A stretch of DNA of 64,000 nt from Lytechinus variegatus (Eukaryota; Echinodermata; Echinoidea; Temnopleuroida; Toxopneustidae): NCBI RefSeq assembly GCF_018143015.1, contig NC_054741.1, forward strand, positions 49,863,048-49,927,047, given 5' to 3'. Below the pieces are notes generated by a model. That model saw only the letters and a program-made list of their open reading frames with translations. It did not search any database and had not been told where the DNA came from. Both the position numbers and the translations under genes were made by a program. Positions 44,101 to 59,100 of the stretch are shown piece after piece (the first letter of the stretch is position 1; every line of letters begins with the position of its first letter).

Positions 44101-47100
44101 TCTCCTTTCCAACACAACATTTTATGACCAGCGCAGGATTCCACTTTAAGCTTGGAATTGACCAGGATTGGTAAAAAAAACATACCTCGGGATACCCATG
44201 GACATCGTGTGTGTCGATTCCCATGAAATGACCCAAGCCATGAGGCATGAAGACCGCTCCTAGACGAACTGCCATCATCTCATCAACGTCACCTTGAAGC
44301 AAACCATGGTCTACCAGCTCGGCTAAGAATGTCCGCTCCGCTAGACGATGCATTTCAGGCCATGACACACCTAAAATACAATCAAGAAGCGCAAGAGTAG
44401 TGCCATTATGACTTGTAATCGAAATACAATGAAATAATGTACACACTTGAATTATGTAAATTTAATGTGTCTCAAACATAAAGGAAGGATAAGAAAAAAA
44501 AAATAGATCGTGACTTAATCTGGGGTTGTTTCACAGAGATGTATGTGAGACTAACAATTGCACTCAAATTCATGTGGTATGTAATGCATCATCACATTAG
44601 TCTACACATGTACTATTATGTATCTCTCTATGAGATTTCACGGTAGATAACATGTGCACATACACGCCTAAGCAGAACCATACCTCATACTTTCCTAAAA
44701 TGCCCACAATCACTTTGTCTTCAACCATGGAGGTAAAAAGGGCAGAGTGACAATGAAATGCAAATTGATTCACGTAGCTAAAGAAGTACAAAAGAATACA
44801 CAGGTGCACTGAAGCCTTTGATGGCAACCTGTGATGCTGCAAGTGTGATGGGAAAACTGAAGTGATTTGTGTTGAAAATAGGTAACTGGGAATATTCCCA
44901 ATTTTATTGATCACAACATGTGGATGTTGAATACCATAAGTAACGGTGTATAAACCGCACCTTTTTCTCGGCGGGATAGAAGCAAAAGTCGGGGGTGCGG
45001 TTTATACACGGTGACGGGTTTGAGCCAGCCCGCCGTAACCCTCCCGTCCATGTACGATGTCTGCCAGTTCACAACACATCGAGTGGCCGGGCGTAGTCGC
45101 CCAGGCAATGTCGTTAAGAGGGGTATGAGCCGCGGGTAATGGGAAGCGATCATTACGATTAAATATTGTCCAAAACAAAGCACCCACCTTCATGAAACTA
45201 ATTTTGACTTTATTCTCGATTCAAAGTAGTGAAGTTCCCTAGCTAAGTTAAAAGAGACGCCAAGCATACTCGGTAATATTTTGTCACCGCTGAGCGAGAG
45301 TTGAGTGAGCTTAGAGATTGCGTTGTAATATGGTTATAGTGTGACTTAAGCTGGCGCTATTCAAAGTTCCGTTTCGCGCCAGCTTGTTTTTTTCCTTCCT
45401 GTTTTCTTTTCATAAGATACCATGTAAACCACGCACGCGAGAGACGGCACGAAGCCGTAAAAAACAACTGGAAAAAATGTCAATTTCTTTGTTTCTTGAA
45501 CCTTCCTGTAATCCAAAATTCATGTTAAGACATCAAATTTCTGAAAGTGATTGTGAGGTTGTGATGCAAGAAATGTGAATGTTTCTTCCTCCTACGCTGG
45601 GAAAGACACAGATCATAATTTGATAAGATGTACTGGCATGACTGCTACTGTATCGTAGTTTGCAATGTAATGGCAGTGCTGTGTGTGTGTACACTGTGAG
45701 GTGAGTGTGTAAGTAGCCAATATTGTCGGGACCGTTCTTTCTTTCTAACATTTGTAGATGAATTGATCAAGAACAGCAGATTTCCGCATACCGATAATCT
45801 CTTTGGATACTTTGAAATCTTAAACTTAGTTTTTGTTTCTTCGTACCTCAAATATGCATGTAAATGTGAGAAGATTTTTTTTTTTTTAGTCCAAAGTTGG
45901 GGGTGCGGTTAATACACCGTTACTTAAGGTATGTGACAAAATATATCTCAAAGCCTTAATATATCCTAACAGAGTGAATATTGTATGATAACAGTTTCAA
46001 ATAGTGAAATTATTAGAATTTGACAATTTTGACAATTTTGAAATCAACATTTTACACTTCCACATTACAAAAAATTAAGATTAATTTGAGGGAACTATTA
46101 ATGATGCTATTTGTAGCAGTCAGTTGACATATTTTATCATCTTGGCATAAAGGAAACTATTGAGTTGGTACTTCATCCTTTTAGACCTAAATGCTTCCAA
46201 CTATCATCATTTACAACAGCGTTGTTTGATTAAATGGAGAATTGATAAGGGATACTTTCCTCGCCTCCTCATGATTTTGAGGGTCATGTAACAGAGATGG
46301 GATCACTTATCTCACCTGCTTTTAGTTCTGGGACTAAAACCCGGGTACCCGGGTCCCGCCCGGGTAGAAAAATCAATACCCGATACCCGAAAATTGCTCA
46401 CCAGTATAATGTACATTCGATTTGTATTGTGTAGTGTAAGATATGATTGTAACTCATCACAAAAGTACACAAGTCTCATTTTGAATCTCACCAATTACCC
46501 TCAAAATATCCATAAATATACTAGTTTTTTAAGTGATGATGATGTGACTGAGATCGTTCAATCGTCGCCATGTTTCTTTTGCAGCGCAGTGACGTCATCC
46601 AGCCACTGCGACGCAAGTCAATTTATGAATGAAAATATAGTAAACATGCGCATTGCAAGCCTCTGCCCCACGCAGTATTCAGGTAAGCAAATTTTATTAC
46701 TTCTTGCTTTTCTGTCAAAATCTTACGAAGTAGTGTCGATATTGCATCGTGTTTGTGAGTTTGTGGAATCTATCGCTACACGAACAAAGTCAATTGATTT
46801 CCGGGTTTCGGAGCATACGAGGCGCCAGCCAATCACATTCTTGATACCATTTTCAGTTCATCATAAACCGAAAAGGTAACATGATCGTGATTGGCTGGCG
46901 CATTTGACGCTCCGAAACCCGGAAATCAATTGACTTTGTTCACGTAGCGATAGATTCTACAAACTCACGAACACGATATCGACGCTACTTCGTAAGATTT
47001 TGACGGAAAAGCAAGAAGTAATAAAAATTTGCTTCCCTGTGCGGTATCGGTGTGAAAACAGATCCTCTGAGAAAACCTTTCATAATTCATATGAAATATA

Positions 47101-50100
47101 GGAGAGTGGAATTCTAGGTCGATTTTGGTACGAGGTGACAGAGTATTGCAGATTTGTTTCGATGGAATACTGCGTGGGGCACGGGAGGCTTGCAATGCGC
47201 ATGCTTACTATATTTTCATTCATAAATTGGCTTGCATCGCATTAACTTGATGACGTCACCTATGGGGTTTTTCCACCGGTCATATTTCGAGCAACATGAT
47301 TTTCGGGCACCCGCCCGAAAATTACCACGGGTACCCGAAGAGAAAAAAACCCGAAAGTCCCAGGCCTACCTGGTTTACAGGCATTTAGAACCGCTCTGTT
47401 GGCTTTCAAGACGGCAACATAGATGATCTTCTGATCTGGAGTAAACTTGCCATTAGCAGGAAAAGCACAGGTGATGTCTGAGGCATAGCAGTAGTACTCT
47501 CCTCCCATATCAAATGAACTTAAAGCAAAAATAATTAAAGTCGTCAAGGAACCATGTTTGTCTGTGGGTCTTTGTGGTGTACATGGGCTATTCTATTATG
47601 TGCGTCAGACCCGGTACATGTGGGACTTTCCTGTAGGATTAGTCTCTATTTCTACATGTAGTTCATATAGCAAATGATAAATGCTCTAAATTATAGATTT
47701 AAGCAGTTTATAGAGAGAAGTATAAAATGAAGGAAATTAGATATGGGTTGGATGTACAAAAAGGTCAATTATTTAATGGAATCGCCCGTATATCAAACTG
47801 AGTGATCAAAACGATTACACAGGTCATTGGCTATGGCTCAGGAGTTCAAACTATGACATCAGTCGTACTTTCCATAGATGCCCAGTGTTTTTTATTCTTA
47901 TGGCAGTGATAAAGAGGTAATACTAAAAATAAAACCATGGCATGTTGATTTCAAGTCTAGTTGAGTATTATAACTGATACAAAGATACTACTGTGAGTAG
48001 AAATACAAAATTCACTTTCCCTACCAAAAGACGATTCATCAAAAAGGGAGCAAGAAACACACAACAAAATACTACTAGGTCATTTTACTATTATTAAAGC
48101 AAGAATATGATTGCATTAAAGTGAGCGATTGTATGACTGAGAGCTTTGAGTCTTATCCAAGCTGGGTTAATATTATTATTATTAATGTGTTACCTCAAGG
48201 CAATATATTCAATTAAGAACCATCTTGCCCCTTTCATTGCAATCACCAGAAATAATTAAATGAACTTTGTTTTTTCAAACTTTAAATCGTATCTTACCAT
48301 ATGTCTCCATCTTGAATCTGTCTATCATTGGGAGCTCCTGAGTGACCATAGTGAAGAATGGCAGCACTACATCCACTGGAACATGAAGAAAAATTACACT
48401 CGGTCAGAAAGATTCAGACAAAAAAAGGGAAGCGAATCCAAGTGGGTCAACCAGCCTCCCCCCCAAAAAAAAAGAGGCGGAGGACTGAAGGAGGGTAAAG
48501 GAAAGGGAGATAGAGCAAAAGAGTCATTCATAGAAAAGGATAAAATAGGAATAAGACAAGATTTTAAACAATACATCATCCGCATGAAATACATAGATTT
48601 TGACATGCAATTATATAGCAGAAGAAGTGATAATATAGCCCTCAGACCTCTACCAAATGATAAATAGTCTATTGAAGATGTGAAGCTGAAATACAAATTG
48701 TACAAATTGGCACTAAATTAGACCAAGTAGACCAAAAATACTTTAAACCAAATGGTGAACAGACAAAATACAGATAGAAAATATTAATATACATAAAACT
48801 GGCAATTAGGCAAACTGGTAATGTATTACACAAAATGAAATAGTACATAAACTATGTGTGTGCGAAGTGGAAATTAGACTTATTGGTCACTAGACAAATT
48901 GAAAATCATTTTGGTAATTGGCCAAGTGTAGTTTAGACCAACTGACAATTATTTAAATAGATAGCAGATCAGATGGATTAGCTCTTGTGGAATTATAGAA
49001 TTTGAGAAGGTAAATGACTGGCAGTAGACCAAATAGATATAACCCAAGTTAGAAATGTTCATATATATTGAGAAAAGGGAGTGGGTAGTCTAAAGTGGGA
49101 TTTTTACATTGACAAACTGCTGAAAATCCTGTATTATTCTTGTTTGCTTTCTGTTTACACTATTATGTGTGTTTTTTTTCCTTTTGAAAATACAGATGGA
49201 TTTCCATAGAGATACCATTGATTGGATCAATCGTAACTCTTTGGGGACCATGATATATGTTCTAATCGCAGGAAGACATCTCACCTGGCTGCAATACAGG
49301 AGTATGACATGAAGCGACAGCCTCCTTGAGAGTAGCAGTAGTTCCTAAACAAGCTGCAAGTACAGAGACATAACATGGACAAATCTCACAAAAAAGATTG
49401 ATAGAAAAAAAATGACTGATCTCAACAATCTATCAAGGACACAATTGAAATAATTTTCAATTCAATTTTAATTCTGAAGAAATCACAATCCTGTAAAACA
49501 AGGCCAAGGAATAACAATAGAGATGTTGTATCACTACATGTTCAGTGCAACACAAGAGCAGTAAATTACACATAACTAGTTTGCAGAGCAAAAATTATTT
49601 AGCTTTGGATTTGAATCTTATTTTTTACCGGTAAGATGGATGCAATGAAACTTCATTTTTACCAAACAGATAAGGTCAATGCACTTTGCCATTTGACTTT
49701 GATAGTAACTAAAAGTCTCTTTGGCTGTTTTTTATTACACAAGTGAAAAATTATATATTTGTAACAGGATGGGGATGACACTTGCTTTTCTGATCAGTAT
49801 AGAAATTTAATTGATTTCAATGATTGTTTGTTGACCAACCTTTCTAGCTGGTATTCATACATGCCCGGTCTGATGTTCTTCATGACTTCAATGTGGGCAC
49901 GGCTTGAAACCTGACAGACATAGCGCAGGACTTTCAGTTCCTCTGGGGTCTTGAACACCCGGCTAAAAGATGAAAACAAAGGAAAGACACCTATTTCACA
50001 AACCCCTGTCACACTAAAAGCTTGCATGCATTTATTCATAATTCATAATTTAAAGAATTGTGTACATTGTGACTACTTGTATTTGTTCTAGCAGAATATT

Positions 50101-53100
50101 TCACAAGATTAGGCATATGTTCATGTTATAGAATATATGACTTCTTTTCAAGACAGGTGTACATATATAAACAGTAAACATTGATTAAAGTATAAATATA
50201 TTTCAATATAAATATAACAAGAAATGAACAGCTTGGCTATATGTGACTCCTCTGTAGTTTATTGCCTTTTCTGCTTCTACACAAAATCTGGGGGATGTTT
50301 CACAAAGATATGTTCTGATAAAAATCATGCCTACATTTTTGTTTGTGTGTGGTATATACACATAACCACATTAGCCACACTGGCCTGAACGAGCTCAAGG
50401 GACAAGTGCTGCTGAGTATTTCACTAGTGAGATTACACATTGAATGTGTGTGTCATTTTGTGCCAAAGCATGACTTTATGTCGCACATAACTCTTGGTGA
50501 AACACATCCAAATTACGCATACATTCGTAATTCCGAAGCTTCGTTATTCTGAAGGTTCGGATATTCCGAAGGTTCGTTATTCCGAAGTTTCATATTTCGT
50601 AAGGTTCGTAATTCCGAAGGTTCGTTAGTCCAAAAACGAAATGAGGTTCGTAATTCCGAAGGTTCGTTTGTCCAAAAACAAGGTGAGGTTCGTAATTACG
50701 AAGGTTCATTAATCCGAAAATGAAATGAGGTAATTCCGAAGGTTCGTTAGTCCAAAAACAAAATGATTAACGAACCTGTATATCGTTTTCGGACTAACGA
50801 ACCTTCGGAACAACGAACCTTATTTCGTTTTTGGATTATCGAACCTTCGGAATAACGCCACAAATGTTCGGATTAACGAACATCGAGGTATTGGCAATTT
50901 ACATGTTTCGGAATTAAAAAGTGTAACCCCAAATTACATTTATGAAGTTTCTTACCATTCAGCAATATTAGGATGAAGGATATAGTTGTTCACCCTGAAC
51001 CTGAAAGAAAAAAAAAATAGGAGAAACTTTAGAATCTAATGTCATAATCGATTATGAGAGCATGGATACACACTGTAGTGTTAGAATGAGGCAGCGCACT
51101 TCAGTTCATGACATTGGATTCTAAAGGTAAGCCAAAAATTAAAAAAAGACCGCAGGATGAAATTCAATCAACCACATCTCTGACACACTGTGGATTTTGA
51201 GATTAGTGATTTCTTTCATCACTTGCATTTGAATAAAAATAAATTTAAACATTCATATCCCCCCAAAATCTCAGTAACATGCCATCTTCAACCCAAGTAA
51301 CTTTTCAAATGTATTTATATATTTTCAATATGTAAAATAGCTCTTGTCTTTTTTTCATAAAGGTGAAGCTTACAGACTTGTGTGTTTTCCTCACTGAAGA
51401 TTGTATCATACAAAAATAAAATTTGTTTTGATCAGTTGCGTTTGAATAAGAATTAATTCAAGCAGTTTATATCCAAAAGAAATCATAGTAACCTGACATC
51501 TTCAACCTGAGTGACTTTTCTTTTTAAATATATTCATATAAATATTTCTATGTACACAGCTCTCATCTTTTTTTTCATAAGGGTGGAGTTTTTACTGCAT
51601 TTCATTATATACAGACAGATTACTATTTTCTGCATTGATAAAGATATATAAAAATATAATATGTTATGATCAGTGAAAGAAAATAGTTTCCTCCCCATCC
51701 CCCCCCAAAAAAAACAACAACAACTACTCTTTCATATTTGATGCTAAATAACACATAATAGCAAAAAAGTATATTTTGAAAGTGGGTATGAAATGTGTCC
51801 AGCCTACTTTTCAATGCCATCAAATGTTGCTTCTTTGCAGTGTTTTCCACTATCTGTGTTCAGTCCTCTCTGTCATGCATACAAAATATTAAAGTGAATA
51901 AAAATGATATATATCACGTCGATAACAGATTAAACTAATTAAAAACCAATCCCATGGAAGAAGATTACTCAAGCTCATAAATCACTATCTTAAACACTAT
52001 TACCCTGTATTAAAGAATTCAATAATATTTCCTCTTGCCATTTCATTGCATCAATATTGTAAAGTATTGAAATCTTTTACTAAACTACACATAAAGTAGA
52101 TGTTATTTTTAATGCATAAATATTTTGAAATATTTGTTGCATGATTTCTTAATAACAATCTGCACTTTCCTGTTTTCACATATTAAAACTATAACTTGTA
52201 TGATATATCCCTCTGTTTACAAAAAGATTATTCATCACAAACAGAGCATATATTTCAAAAGAAATACTTGGAAAAGGGAGAAAAACAAATGAATGTGCAA
52301 AGTTTTGGCTTGACCTACCAATGTAAGTAGAACAGATGGCTTGTAAGAGGCAAGGGCTGTGGCAATCTGTGCATATGAAAAAGATCAAGAACTTTCATTA
52401 GAATATTCAATGTCAACTTCATCATTTACAGCTTTTAATTACCAAGTCATTAGTTTCAGTACATGATTCATGTACAAGCATTAAAATGAACTAAAACCTT
52501 GCACTGTTTTGTTAATTATAAGTACATAAGAATCTTACTTAGTTACATCAGTGACTTTACCTTTCACTTTAAATAGCCATTCTCACAAAATATCCCATTC
52601 TCCAACTTGAGATTTAATTTCTCCCACCCTGGCTTTGTGTCTTCTGCTTCAGATATATTTTTTATCGATTGAACACTTCTTCTCATTCAAACAACATTTT
52701 AGGTGATAGTCTGATGACAGATCACATATTAATTTTGTCTGAAATTCAATATATATCATATTTTCTTTTAAAATCATTGTTGCAGTTTACAGGATCTAGA
52801 AGATAAAATCACCTTATATTCAGCAGAGTCCTAGGGAGAGTTCGCATGCAAAGCAAGCTATCGCAAGCAATTCCACACCTCAGGCTGACAAAATAATAAT
52901 ATTCAATCATAAAAACGTTGTAAGCTACAAACCAACTGCAGACACGAAAGCTTAGGTAAAACCAAAGTTGAAAGGCCTATTATGAGCATTATTTTCAAAT
53001 TATTGAATATCATGCATGTTTATTATTTATAGGCAGTCACATATGATGAAAACTACATGTAATTGCAGTTGAGTCATCATTTTTCCACTTGCCCATCCTC

Positions 53101-56100
53101 TTGAATATTCCTGTTATCTACAATGTATGTAAAAATTCATTTAAATTACCTTATTTTCCCTGAGCTAAATCTAATACTCATATTTTTAGCACTCTTCCAA
53201 AAGAATTTTTGTGATATAATGTACATAGAAAGATTTGTCCCTTGCGTGAAATTGCTTTGTTATTGTCTCTCTAAATAAAGTAAAAATGTATTAAAACAAC
53301 CAATCTTCCGGTGCAAAATATGCTGTTTGGAGAGCAATATATCTTGCGTTGTACCACATGCTTGTTCACGACACAGAAACGCAAGACCATTCCATGACAT
53401 CACCTGTATGGAAAAGAACCCATTTCCTTGAGTGAAATTACATTTCCAACCTCCAGACATTAGTGGTATTTCGGTGGTTTCATTTGTAATAATTTAACTT
53501 TGTTTCATTAATTTGATGCATTTAGATGCTATTCTATGAGTTCAAAGATTCCACTGATGCACAAATCTCATTATTTGTGATTTTCTTAATATATCTACTT
53601 CAGTGGGCGCGTCGTGGTCTAGTGGTTCTGACTCTTGCCTTTCAAACAGAGGGTCATGGGTTCGAATACTAGCCATGGCGTGTTTTCCTTCAGCAAGAAA
53701 TTTATCCACACTGTGCTGCACTCAACCCAGGTGAGGTGAATGGGTGACCAGTAAGATCAATTCCTTGATTGCTTGAGCACCTAGGCAGCCCAGCTAAATA
53801 ATAGCAGGGCCCGCTGGGAGAACAGTAATCGGAACTGAAGTGGCTATCCTGGGTAAATATACCACTATTATTATTATTATCATAAATGAGGCTGGTGCTT
53901 GGAGTGATTTCAAAAGGTGATGAGTTTCGTGATTGGTACCATTTTTTTTTGTAAACATACATTTAGGCAGTCTGATTCACTGCCTCCACACCTACCACAC
54001 TAACAAAAAAAAGTTGTATTTTCAAGTATGGTGTTGCCACACCACACCCTCTGGACTTACATCTTGTGAGTAATGTACTTCATCTACGGCATATTTGTCT
54101 TTGTAGAATTCCTTAGGTTGGATTCTGTAAAAGAAGATGGAGATAAACACACGAACATCACTGAAATGTTAAACTATTAGCAATTACATGCAGTCCCTGT
54201 CTATCACTTGCCACATCTTTAACATGTAATGTAATAAACATTAAATGGGGAAGTTTGCTTCTGAGGGTATGTTTTCAAGAGAAGGTGCTCTATTTCCACA
54301 TCCTGCATCTACACTGTAGGTTCAGAAGCATCAATAAGTTATTGCAGGAGGCAGAAACGTTAATAACATTTTTGAAAATCGCCAAAGTGAATACAAGCAT
54401 CAAATGATGCTTCCAATCATCTGTACAGGTTTGGCAGATGTTTGGGGGCATATCATGCTCATGTAGGAGTTTGCCATACTTTTCGCATTTGCATCCTTTG
54501 AAAAGTAATTGCATGCCTGAGAAAGCACATCAGTTGCAAAATATGAGAAGAAAGGGATTTTGCCAGACATATTGATGTATGATTTTAGTATGAAAATGTG
54601 TTGAATTATTCTCAAATCAGAGCATTGTTTTGTGCTCAATGTTGCTGGATGATGGTCTAGAATGAACACTGCTTCATAAATCTAAATATGCAACCTGCTT
54701 TTCAGCCAATCAGAATTGTGTATTTGGGGCATAATTTTAGGTCCCTGGTAAAGAAGGCTCCCTAAGGTGCGGAGATCAAACACAATATCCTCTTAAATTT
54801 TGATTTATTTTTCCAGGGAAGCTTTTATGACCTGTCATGCGATCAGCAACTTAATTGACAAATTTGCTCTCAGTCAATTAGAGAGAAAGTTTTCACAAGA
54901 TTTTTAACACTTATAATCAATTATGCCCAAATGATGAAACTGAAATTCACAAAATAGGGTAAATGATTATCAAAATAACAGAATAAAAATAGACCTGTAT
55001 ATTCCTATACTTCTCTACATTAATGAATGTAAAGGTACAGGAACAAAAAATAAGACACATATACATGTAGTGTGTGGAGCAGCACGCTCGAAATGTGCAA
55101 AGATCACTTTCCGAAGAGCGGTTGTGTCCTCACTAAAACCAGTTTAACGAGGCAAAGCGATCTTCAAAACTACATCGCCAGGTGGTTTTCTGAACCGGTT
55201 TGGAAGATCGCTTCCAAGACTGCTTCGACCATACTATTACACGTTACACTAGTTTCCAGTAAACTGGTTTTAAGACGGTAGTGAGAACAGTGTCAAAGGA
55301 CACAAGGCGAAGGTTTGACTGTTTACTAGTCTTCAAAGGAACTGTTCCTGTTAAATGGAACAGTTCATTAAAAGTGTCAGGTATTAAGTACAGGAAGGAA
55401 GCTGGATAAACAGTTCAGAGTTTATATCCTATACCAGCGCCAAATTGACCATCAACCAAGACATCACAACCTGATATAAACTGTTGAAAAAATCTGCATT
55501 ATCACTCACATACAATGTATAGCTTTGTTTGAGTTCAAACTGGAACAATAAGTGAAATCCTGTTTATTCTTATGGTATGATCGTGTAATATTTGTAATGA
55601 TTTGATTTATTCATCCAATGAACATACAGAATTCATTAAGAGAAAAATCTTTTAAATTTTGTTCATCCTTTCTGATATCTTTTCAATAATTGTAAAAGGT
55701 GCATTGTGCTGCATATTAGACAGAACTGAGTTGCATGATATCCAATAATGCTTATTTGATGATTACATAGTCATTTCAAATGAAATCACAATGAGGAATA
55801 AACATACTTTTTGATGATCAAAGTGAAATTTTATAGAGTATCGAAGCTATGACATAACCAAGGTCTTGGTTTTTTTTTTTTTTTTTTTTTTTTGGGGGGG
55901 GGGTTCAGCAATTTCATACCATATCTCATTGGAGTATGATTAAAGAAAAAATCATTAACTGAAATTAATAGGAATACCAGGTTCATGGGGCCCAATATGT
56001 GGTTCTATGTATACCTACATGTACTGCCTCATTGAAATCTGCAAAATTTGCTTAGTTCCAAACAGTTACGAACCAGTCCAAAATCATGCCTACAAGTATT

Positions 56101-59100
56101 TCCATAATGCCTATTACTATAGGTATTTATTTGGATAACCCTTGGGCCCCCATGAACCAATACATGACTAATTTTGCAAACAGAGGTCTTTCATAATTCT
56201 CTCTTAAATAAAGAATGGTAATAAAAACACTGAAATTCACAACAAGGAAATTAATGACATCACACTTGGTACTCTACACAGTGAAACAATGCTTTTCTAG
56301 TCCAACAAGAGGGTGAAATTCTGATCCTACCTTCCCATCCATACAGCATACACTTCTGGGAGCTTCGGAGGAAAAAGAATAGCCTTGCCAGTATCGACAA
56401 CGATGGCTCCATAGAATGAGGATTCATTTACACCAAAGGCCCAGTGAAAGTAAGACTCCTAAAATAACATTTTGAGGATAAAAATATTTTTCATTAATAA
56501 AAACATGAAGTCCTTGTAAAAAAAAAGCAATACCTAACAACATTTCAATTTGATTTGTTTTACTCTCTGAGCAGGTTGTTTGCAAATAGGCTCACACATC
56601 TCTTTTACATAATCTGATACACAGGAAACATGCAAAATGTGGGGGAAGAAATGAGAGGAAGCGGGATGAGTGTTTGGTCTTGCAGTTTATCATTCAAGCA
56701 TGAACCCAGGGGTGGTATTCTGAAAATTGTCTTAACTTTTCCTGTAACTTTTCTTGTAAGTCAGCAAGATAACAGCTCGCTAAAATTCTCTTATCTCTGT
56801 AAGGACCTTCCCTATTTTATCTCTGACATGCCAAATATTTTGTCATCAACCAGTCATTAAACTTTTTATATGCCTCAGTCAACCAATAGAAGCGTCCCTT
56901 CAAAAAATCATTAGCGCATTGTTGACATGCGGCGTAATTTCATTTGCACCACCGACGCTTATGCCCGTACACTACTGTGCTAAAATCAGCTTTTTGTGGC
57001 TTTTCTCAGAATCATATTTTCTCTGAAAAGATTCATCATTTCGAATGCCGATTTTCAATTGTTCAAAAGTCTACCAATCCATCGTTATAACCTCTTTGTA
57101 ATGTCTCCTTTTGTAAAACATGATGTTCTTGCAGGATGCAACAAGAAATTATTATTGCTGACCGAGAAATATCGCATTCAGCATTAAGTTACAATAGCCC
57201 CCTACCTTTTCGTAAATTTTCTTGTATTTTGCAAGGAAGTTAACAGAACGCAATAAGAGAATTTTCAGAATACCTTTTTATCTCGATGTTATCTTGCGCA
57301 CAGAGATATATGCGCCGTTTTTAACTTTACGCATCGTTGTAACTCTGACATCATAAGCGCATAGTGAAAGCTACAAGAAAATTTACAAGAAAAGATACAA
57401 GAGTTTTCAGAATACGGATTTTATTGCAACTCTAAAGATACTAGAATATTTCTCTTCAGACAATTTTCAGAATACGGCCCCAGGGCTTCAAATAATCCAA
57501 GACTACCAAGCCTTGGATGTCATTATTATTGGCCTCGATGCCACTCTCTATCAGCCTTAGATATTTTCAGCGCTCTTAATGTTTATTTGCCAGTTGTGAT
57601 TTCAGGTAGAAATGTTCCCAATAAGAAAGTGGACTTACAAAATATTAAAATGTAGGGCCTAATGAACCTTAAGTTAAATATTAAAATGTAGGACCTAATG
57701 AACCTTAAGTTAGATTTTAACCTTCACTAATAAATCAATAGAGAGCTATACACATGAAATAAAAAAGGAAAAATTAAAATCTAATGAAATAGATATCCAA
57801 AATAGAAATACTAAAAAAAAAATTCCCAATTAATTGTAAGCCCAGCAGCCACAATGTAACACCATATCAACCTTGCTCTATCTAATCCCTTAAATCGTTG
57901 AACGACTAGCAGGGTAGAAACAACTCGCATCTTTTAATGTCTTTTGGTCTGACGCAGCCGGGGCATGAACTCCCAACTGAGTAAACACATGTAAGTATTA
58001 CCTGTCTAAATAGAGGTTCATGGTCAGAGCAATATCTCATCTCTTGTTCGCCTCCCTGCAAGAGAACAATGGCACCTGATGGTAGCTGAGGATCAGCTTT
58101 GAGTCTCTTACATAGCCTCTCACGGTTGATGGCATGGAGGGTGCGGGGAACGGATAATGTGTGCTCTCCAAGGCAGTAGGCAGGCCTGTAATTGAAAGCA
58201 AATTAAAACAATTTCATAATAAAGTAGAATGAAATCAGTTTAAAGGCACACAGACTTAAGTCAGTATATAGTGAATCTCCTACCACAGGTCTGTATATTA
58301 TGATTGTTTTTTAATCTATACCCTTTCATTAAACAATCAAAAAATAAATCATTATTTTTTGTATGTGTTTTAAAATATGATTGTCCATTTAGATCTATCA
58401 AAAAAAACAGGAATAAAACTGTCAGGAAGCATATCAAAAAAATATGTTATTTCTTAGCAAATATTGTTTCATAAATATTGCAAAGATAAGGATTTATTCA
58501 TTGTTGAAGTGATTATATCCTAAGACTACAGATCAAAATATTGTATCTTGGATAATAATTCAGGTTTGCCAGGAGGTAGCTGTGGTACTTTGGCTTCAAA
58601 GGATGATACCACTGTGACCATATTTGAAACTAAAAAAAAACAAAAAAACTCTGGTCTAAAGTTGTTATTATTATTATTTTTATTCGGCATACAGAATCAA
58701 ATAAAATATTACAAACAAGTGAATACAAAATGCAATAGAGTCATACAAATCATAATATAAAATTCAAGACAAAATTACGTTGTATCAGGTGCGTCTGGTC
58801 AAGCTGCCAGGGTATGGAAAAAGTTAACTTAATAACTATGGTCCGCAGACCTTCCTCCCCATACCTGACCAGACGCACCTGATATTGATTGAAATAATAC
58901 ATATATATATATACATACATGTATATCAGAGTAAAATTTTTACTCTGTATTTTAACTATGGATAGCCAATTGTGACACTAATCTTTGATAGTTAGAGGTT
59001 CAACTTATCAGCATACATGTACTTATGTGTTAAAAAATAATATATCAAGAAGAAATAATACAGTACATACAATTTATATACAACATGAACAATAATTTCA

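Noticed and set aside
46394-46879. 161-codon open frame in PEPD intron 11
   Set aside because: Falls in one arm of a foldback DNA element and resembles no protein; its counterpart arm is read in the other direction.
53604-53680. Possible tRNA-Glu gene
   Set aside because: A and B boxes are present but stems pair poorly, and a SINE body with an (ATT)n tail follows. It is a tRNA-derived SINE.
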